Position numbers and translations under genes: made by a program | In this document: positions 57,835-64,000 of the stretch, piece by piece | How the letters are laid out: every line of letters begins with the position of its first letter | How positions within the stretch are numbered: position 1 is the first letter of the stretch | Notes under the pieces: model-generated | Databases searched by the model: none | What the model was told of the DNA's origin: nothing | Seen by the model: the letters and a program-made list of their open reading frames with translations, nothing else | Assembly: GCA_003725745.1 (NCBI GenBank) | Contig: RHDP01000001.1 | Location: 4,100,501 to 4,164,500, forward strand | DNA: 64,000 bases | Direction: 5' to 3' | Source of the DNA: Streptomyces sp. I6 | GTDB lineage: Bacteria > Actinomycetota > Actinomycetes > Streptomycetales > Streptomycetaceae

Positions 57835-58867
57835 ATGCCTCGTTGGAAGGCGCTACCGGAAGAACTCGATCCGCAGGTGAGGGAGTTCGCGAGCCAGTTG
57901 CGCAGGCTCGTCGACCGCAGCGGGCTGAGCATCGCCGCGCTCTCGGACCGCACCGGCTACAGCAAGACGTCGTGGGAGCGCTTTCTCAACGGACGGCTGC
58001 TCGCCCCCAAGGGCGCGATCGTCGCCCTGGCCGAGGTCACCGGGACCAATCCGGTCCACCTCACCACCATGTGGGAGCTCGCCGAGCGTGCCTGGAGCCG
58101 CGCGGAGATGCGCCACGACATGACGATGGAGGCCATACGGATATCCCAGGCGCGGGCCGCTCTGGGTGAGCCCGGCCCGAACGGGCCGGCCGCCCCGTCC
58201 GGCCGCGGCGCCGGGCTGACCACCGCCGCCCCGGGCGGCGAGGGCCCGCGCGACCGGCCTCGGGTGCCCGCCCAGCCGAGCAGCGGGTCGGGACGGGCCG
58301 CCGGGCACCGGCCGGGCCCCCGCATACCGGTGCCCCGCCTCGCCCGGCGGCCCGGACCGGGGGCGCGGGCGGCGCAGGACGGCGGTGTTCGTGGCGGGGC
58401 TCGTCGGCGCGCTGCTGGTGATCGCGGCCGCGGTGCTGCTGACCGATCTCGGCGGGGCCGGCGACGAGCCGGGGGCCGACGTCGCCAAGTCGCCCACCGC
58501 GGCGCCGGCGACCAGCGAGCCGGCGCTGCCCGCGGGGGTGAAGTGCTTCGGCCCCGACTGCACGGGCCAGGACCCGGAGAGCATGGGGTGCGGCGGACAG
58601 TTCGCCACGACCGCCTCCAGGGCGACCGTCGGCACCGCCCTCGTCGAGGTGCGCTACAGCAGTACGTGCGGGGCCGCATGGGCGCGGATCACCCAGGCGA
58701 CACCGGGCGACAAGGTGCGGATCAGCGCCGGGGGCGAGAGCGGGGACGGACTCGTCAACGCGGACAAGGACGCCTACACCCCGATGGTCGCCGTGGCCGC
58801 CGAGTCCGAGGCCAAGGCGTGCGCCACGCTGACGACGGGGGACGAGGGCTGCACGACGGAGCAGTAG
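57835..58867 (+). CDS. Membrane-tethered XRE-family HTH protein with DUF2690 domain (two frameshifts)
   Basis: ATG at 57835 after GGGGGAGG, about 345 residues after repair. The N-terminal helix-turn-helix reads LRRLVDRSGLSIAALSDRTGYSKTSWERFLNGRLLAPKGAIVALAEVTG. A Pro/Ala/Gly-rich linker follows, then one transmembrane helix (VFVAGLVGALLVIAAAVLL). The extracellular DUF2690 domain has paired Cys (GVKCFGPDCTGQDPESMGCGG ... YSSTCGAAWARI ... AKACATL). Coding runs through frames 1, 3 and 2, with one-base losses near 58320 (a C run) and near 58380. The layout suggests a regulator that links an outside signal to DNA binding. The ligand is unknown. Confidence 0.8.
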
Positions 58868-58924
58868 CGCGCTCCAGTGAGCCGCACCACAGGGTTCCGG
58901 GGGTTCCGGGGTGTCCGGGTCGGA

Positions 58925-60148
<1,224 letters not shown>

Positions 60149-60161
60149 CCGCCGGTACCGG

Positions 60162-60213
60162 TGAAACGCCTGTGGGGCGCCGCACGGACGTGCGGCGCCC
60201 CACAGGCGTTTCA
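60162..60213 (+). terminator. Strong terminator after mdh
   Basis: A 24-bp perfect stem (TGAAACGCCTGTGGGGCGCC and beyond at 60162-60185, pairing with 60190-60213) with a GGAC loop, 14 bases past the mdh stop. Confidence 0.93.
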
Positions 60214-60774
<561 letters not shown>

Positions 60775-62256
60775 GTGTCGGCACAACTGACCATCCACGT
60801 GGCCGGGGAATGGCGCAAAGCCGTCTCCGGCGCCACGCGCGAGATCCTCGACCCCGCTGACGCCACGCCCTTCGCCGTCGTGGCGGAAGGCGGGGCCGAG
60901 GACACCGACGCCGCGATCGCCGCCGCACGCGAGGCGTTCGACCGGGGGGACTGGCCCCGCACGCCGGTGGCAGAGCGGGCGGCGCTGCTGCGCCGCGTCG
61001 CCGGGCTGCTGGAGCGGGACCGCGAGGAACTCGGACGCCTGGAGAGCCGCGACGCCGGAAAGACCGTGGAGGAGGGCCGTGTCGACGTCGACTGCGTCGC
61101 CGACGCCTTCCGCTACTTCGCCGACCTCGTCGTCAACGAGAACGGCCGCGTCGTGGACGCCGGTTCCCCCGACATCCACAGCGTGGTCGTCCACGAGCCG
61201 GTGGGCGTGTGCGGTCTGATCACCCCGTGGAACTACCCGCTGCTGCAGGCCAGCTGGAAGATCGCCCCGGCCCTGGCGGCCGGGAACACCTTCGTCGTCA
61301 AGCCGAGCGAGATCACCCCGCTCAGCACCGTCGCGCTCGTCCGCCTCCTGTCGGAGGCCGGGCTCCCGGACGGCGTCGCCAACCTCGTGACCGGCCCCGG
61401 CGACCCGGTCGGGGCCCGCCTGGCGGAGCACCCCGACGTCGACCTCGTCTCCTTCACCGGCGGGCTCGCCAGCGGCACCAAGGTCATGCGGGCCGCCGCA
61501 GACAGCGTCAAGAAGGTCGCCCTGGAACTCGGCGGCAAGAACCCCAACGTGGTGTTCGCCGACGCCTGCACCGACGACGAGAGTTTCGACACCGCCGTCG
61601 ACCAGGCGCTGAACGCGGCGTTCATCCACAGCGGCCAGGTCTGCTCCGCCGGCTCCCGCCTCATCGTCGAGGAGTCCCTCCGCGAGCGCTTCGTCGCCGA
61701 ACTCGCCCGCCGGGCCGAGCTGATCCGGCTCGGCCCCGGCACGGACGACGGCGTCGAGTGCGGACCGCTCGTCTCCGCGCAGCAGCTCGCGAAGACCGAG
61801 GACTACGTGGCCTCCGCGCTCGCCGAGGGCGCGGTGCTGCGCGCCGGCGGCAAGCGGCCCGACGGGCCCGGCTACTTCTACCGGCCGACCGTCCTCGACC
61901 GGTGCGACCGCACCATGCGCGTGGTGCGCGAGGAGGTCTTCGGCCCGGTCCTCACCGTCGAGACCTTCCGCACCGAGGACGAGGCCGTCGCGCTCGCCAA
62001 CGACACCGAGTACGGGCTCGCGGGCGGCGTCTGGAGCGGCGACCCCGGACGGGCCCGGCGGGTCGCGGCACGACTGCGCCACGGCACCGTCTGGATCAAC
62101 GACTTCCACCCGTACCTGCCTCAGGCGGAGTGGGGCGGCTTCGGCAAGTCCGGCATCGGCCGGGAACTCGGCCCCGCCGGGCTCGCCGAGTACCGCGAGA
62201 CCAAGCACATCTATCAGAACCTCGCCCCGCGCCCCGTGCGCTGGTTCGCGGGCTGA
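60775..62256 (+). CDS. betB: Betaine aldehyde dehydrogenase
   Basis: GTG at 60775 (VSAQLTIHVAGEWRKAV) after GGAACGGAAGG, 493 residues, intact. It oxidises betaine aldehyde to glycine betaine with NAD(P). Motifs: PWNYPLLQASWKIAPALAAGN, the Gly motif SFTGGLASGTKVM, catalytic Glu in ALELGGKNPNVVF, catalytic Cys in FIHSGQVCSAGSRL, and EEVFGPVLTVETF. It is followed 26 bases later by the choline dehydrogenase gene and then a betaine transporter ATPase, which fixes its role. Confidence 0.92.
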   Translation: MSAQLTIHVAGEWRKAVSGATREILDPADATPFAVVAEGGAEDTDAAIAAAREAFDRGDWPRTPVAERAALLRRVAGLLERDREELGRLESRDAGKTVEEGRVDVDCVADAFRYFADLVVNENGRVVDAGSPDIHSVVVHEPVGVCGLITPWNYPLLQASWKIAPALAAGNTFVVKPSEITPLSTVALVRLLSEAGLPDGVANLVTGPGDPVGARLAEHPDVDLVSFTGGLASGTKVMRAAADSVKKVALELGGKNPNVVFADACTDDESFDTAVDQALNAAFIHSGQVCSAGSRLIVEESLRERFVAELARRAELIRLGPGTDDGVECGPLVSAQQLAKTEDYVASALAEGAVLRAGGKRPDGPGYFYRPTVLDRCDRTMRVVREEVFGPVLTVETFRTEDEAVALANDTEYGLAGGVWSGDPGRARRVAARLRHGTVWINDFHPYLPQAEWGGFGKSGIGRELGPAGLAEYRETKHIYQNLAPRPVRWFAG

Positions 62257-62282
62257 TCACGGGGAGCAGGAGCAACCACCAC

Positions 62283-63824
62283 ATGACCGAGCACGATTAC
62301 GCGTACGACTACGTCATCGTCGGGGGCGGCACCGCCGGATCGGTGATCGCCTCCCGTCTGACGGAGGACCCGGATGTCACCGTGGCCGTCATCGAGGGGG
62401 GCCCGAGCGACGTGGACCGCGAGGACGTCCTCACCCTGCGCCGCTGGATGGGCCTCCTCGGCGGGGAACTCGACTACGACTACCCCACCACCGAACAGCC
62501 GCGCGGCAACTCCCACATCCGGCACAGCCGCGCCCGGGTGCTCGGCGGCTGCTCCTCGCACAACACCCTCATCGCCTTCAAGCCGCTGCCGTCCGACTGG
62601 GACGAATGGGCCGAGGCGGGCGCCGACGGCTGGGACGCCGCCGCGATGGACCCGTACTTCGGCAAGCTGCTGAACAACGTTGTCCCGGTCGACGAGGCCG
62701 ACCGCAACGCCATCGCCCGCGACTTCGTGGAAGCCGCCCAGGCGGCACTCGGCGTGCCGCGCGTCGAGGGCTTCAACAAGAAGCCCTTCCACGAGGGCGT
62801 CGGCTTCTTCGACCTCGCGTACCACCCCGAGAACAACAAGCGCTCCTCGGCGTCGGTGGCCTACCTCCACCCGGTGATGGACGAACGGGCCAACCTCACC
62901 CTGCTGCTGGAGACCTGGGCGTACCGGCTTGACCTGGACGGCACCCGGGCCCGCGGGGTGCACGTCCGCACCAAGGACGGCGAGGAGCGGCTGCTCCGGG
63001 CCCGCCGCGAGGTGGTCGTCTGCGCCGGGGCCGTGGACACCCCGCGGCTGCTGATGCACTCCGGCATCGGGCCCAAGGGCGATCTGGAGGCCCTCGGCAT
63101 CCCCGTGGTCCACGATCTGCCGGGCGTCGGCGAGAACCTGCTCGACCACCCCGAGTCGGTGATCGTCTGGGAGACCCACGGGCCGATCCCGGAGAACTCG
63201 GCGATGGACTCGGACGCCGGACTGTTCGTGCGGCGCGACGACACCGAACGCGGCCCCGACCTGATGTTCCACTTCTACCAGATCCCGTTCACGGACAATC
63301 CGGAGCGGCTGGGCTACGAACGGCCCGCGCACGGCGTGTCGATGACGCCCAACATCCCCAAGCCGCGCAGCCGCGGCCGCCTCTACCTGACCAGCGCGGA
63401 CCCCGAGGCCAAGCCCGCACTGGACTTCCGCTACTTCACCGACGAGGACGACTACGACGGCCGGACCCTCGTCGACGGCATCCGGATCGCCCGGGAGATC
63501 GCGCAGTCGGAACCGCTGGCCGGATGGCTGAAGCGGGAGGTCTGCCCGGGGCCGGAGGTCACCGGCGACGAGGAGCTGAGCGAGTACGCGCGCAAGGTCG
63601 CCCACACCGTGTACCACCCGGCCGGAACCTGCCGGATGGGTTCCTCCGCCGACGGACTGGCCGTGGTCGACCCGGATCTGAGGGTCAGGGGACTCGAGGG
63701 AATCCGGATCGCCGACGCGTCCGTCTTCCCGACCATGCCGGCGGTCAACCCGATGATCGGGGTGCTGATGGTCGGCGAGAAGTGTGCGGATCTGCTCAAG
63801 CCGACGGGAGATGAGGCGCGATGA
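62283..63824 (+). CDS. betA: Choline dehydrogenase / GMC-family oxidoreductase
   Basis: ATG at 62283 after GGGGAGCAGGAG, 513 residues, intact. The FAD-binding motif is [23 protein letters not shown] signature 1 is [19 protein letters not shown] and signature 2 [15 protein letters not shown], and the C-terminal active-site segment holds [12 protein letters not shown] and [20 protein letters not shown]. It oxidises choline to betaine aldehyde for BetB. An alternative alcohol substrate is possible for this broad family, but the operon context supports choline. It overlaps the next gene (ATGA). Confidence 0.9.
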   Translation: MTEHDYAYDYVIVGGGTAGSVIASRLTEDPDVTVAVIEGGPSDVDREDVLTLRRWMGLLGGELDYDYPTTEQPRGNSHIRHSRARVLGGCSSHNTLIAFKPLPSDWDEWAEAGADGWDAAAMDPYFGKLLNNVVPVDEADRNAIARDFVEAAQAALGVPRVEGFNKKPFHEGVGFFDLAYHPENNKRSSASVAYLHPVMDERANLTLLLETWAYRLDLDGTRARGVHVRTKDGEERLLRARREVVVCAGAVDTPRLLMHSGIGPKGDLEALGIPVVHDLPGVGENLLDHPESVIVWETHGPIPENSAMDSDAGLFVRRDDTERGPDLMFHFYQIPFTDNPERLGYERPAHGVSMTPNIPKPRSRGRLYLTSADPEAKPALDFRYFTDEDDYDGRTLVDGIRIAREIAQSEPLAGWLKREVCPGPEVTGDEELSEYARKVAHTVYHPAGTCRMGSSADGLAVVDPDLRVRGLEGIRIADASVFPTMPAVNPMIGVLMVGEKCADLLKPTGDEAR

Positions 63825-64000
63825 ACGGCGACACCAGGGAGACGACCGGCGCCGGCACCAGGGCCGCCGCCCCGGCGACCGACGACGGCACCGGGCACCC
63901 GGAACCGCCCGTGTTCGCGGTGCGCGACCTGTGGAAGGTGTTCGGCCCCAAGGCCGACCGCGTGCCCGGTTCGGCAGAACTCGCCGCGCTGAGCCCCGCC
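63821..64000 (+). CDS. proV: Glycine betaine/proline ABC transporter ATP-binding subunit, cut by the window end
   Basis: ATG at 63821 overlaps the betA stop. Only the first 60 residues are present. After a 30-residue Gly/Thr/Ala-rich extension, [20 protein letters not shown] matches the N-terminus of ProV/OpuAA, the ATPase of betaine importers. The Walker A motif lies beyond the end. Together with betA and betB it would supply betaine as an osmoprotectant by synthesis and uptake. Confidence 0.78.
   Translation, partial: MNGDTRETTGAGTRAAAPATDDGTGHPEPPVFAVRDLWKVFGPKADRVPGSAELAALSPA

Overview
The window is chromosomal DNA from a high-GC actinomycete, almost certainly Streptomyces. The signs are very high GC with strong third-position G/C bias, frequent GTG/TTG starts, membrane-anchored Ser/Thr kinases, an LAETG cell-wall-anchored protein, DUF2690, DUF3017, DUF6350 and PspC proteins, and the core order pcrA - M23 peptidase - icmB - sucCD - DUF6350 - purNH - folD - DUF3017 - mdh. 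From memory this order resembles the central part of other Streptomyces chromosomes. No rRNA, tRNA, CRISPR array, insertion sequence or prophage was seen.

Layout. 1-5.5 kb: an active Ser/Thr kinase, entering from outside the window, and a pseudokinase relative. 5.7-9.3 kb: a leftward accessory cassette of Baeyer-Villiger monooxygenase, alpha/beta hydrolase and zinc alcohol dehydrogenase. 9.8-13.4 kb: a succinate-semialdehyde-type dehydrogenase and a GMC oxidoreductase with a His/Asp-rich N-terminus. 13.5-15.9 kb: an LAETG surface protein, an 800-base gene-free stretch, and chorismate mutase behind an apparent attenuator with a Phe/Tyr leader peptide. 16.2-24.9 kb: guaA, a Uma2-type nuclease, a cupin, membrane proteins, and a PspC-containing envelope-stress cluster (PspC/LiaF-like protein, histidine kinase, LuxR-type regulator). 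25.3-28.6 kb: two NlpC/P60 endopeptidases, one behind a c-di-AMP riboswitch. 29-34.4 kb: pcrA helicase, M23 peptidase, lipase. 34.8 kb: the small B12-binding mutase subunit. 35.5-43.4 kb: a five-gene divergent system (DUF5691, SWIM zinc finger | MoxR ATPase, DUF5682, VWA). 44-60 kb: sucCD, a membrane-tethered HTH/sigma-like protein, DUF6350, purNH, folD, a DUF2690 HTH protein, mdh. 60.8-64 kb: choline to glycine betaine oxidation (betB, betA) and the start of a betaine ABC transporter.

Two themes stand out. First, the 116-base gap between the SWIM and MoxR operons carries two back-to-back copies of the LexA/RecA-independent DNA-damage promoter (TTGTCRGTG-N8-TAnnnT, the PafBC type known from mycobacteria). 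A related promoter with the same spacing precedes pcrA. This suggests the five-gene system is a DNA-damage-induced ATPase/VWA machine.

Second, at least 25 single-base losses, all of the same sign (-1) and mostly in G/C runs, break genes across the window, including the core genes guaA, pcrA, sucD, purH and folD. This looks like uncorrected homopolymer error rather than gene decay, so I give full corrected gene spans and mark each break.
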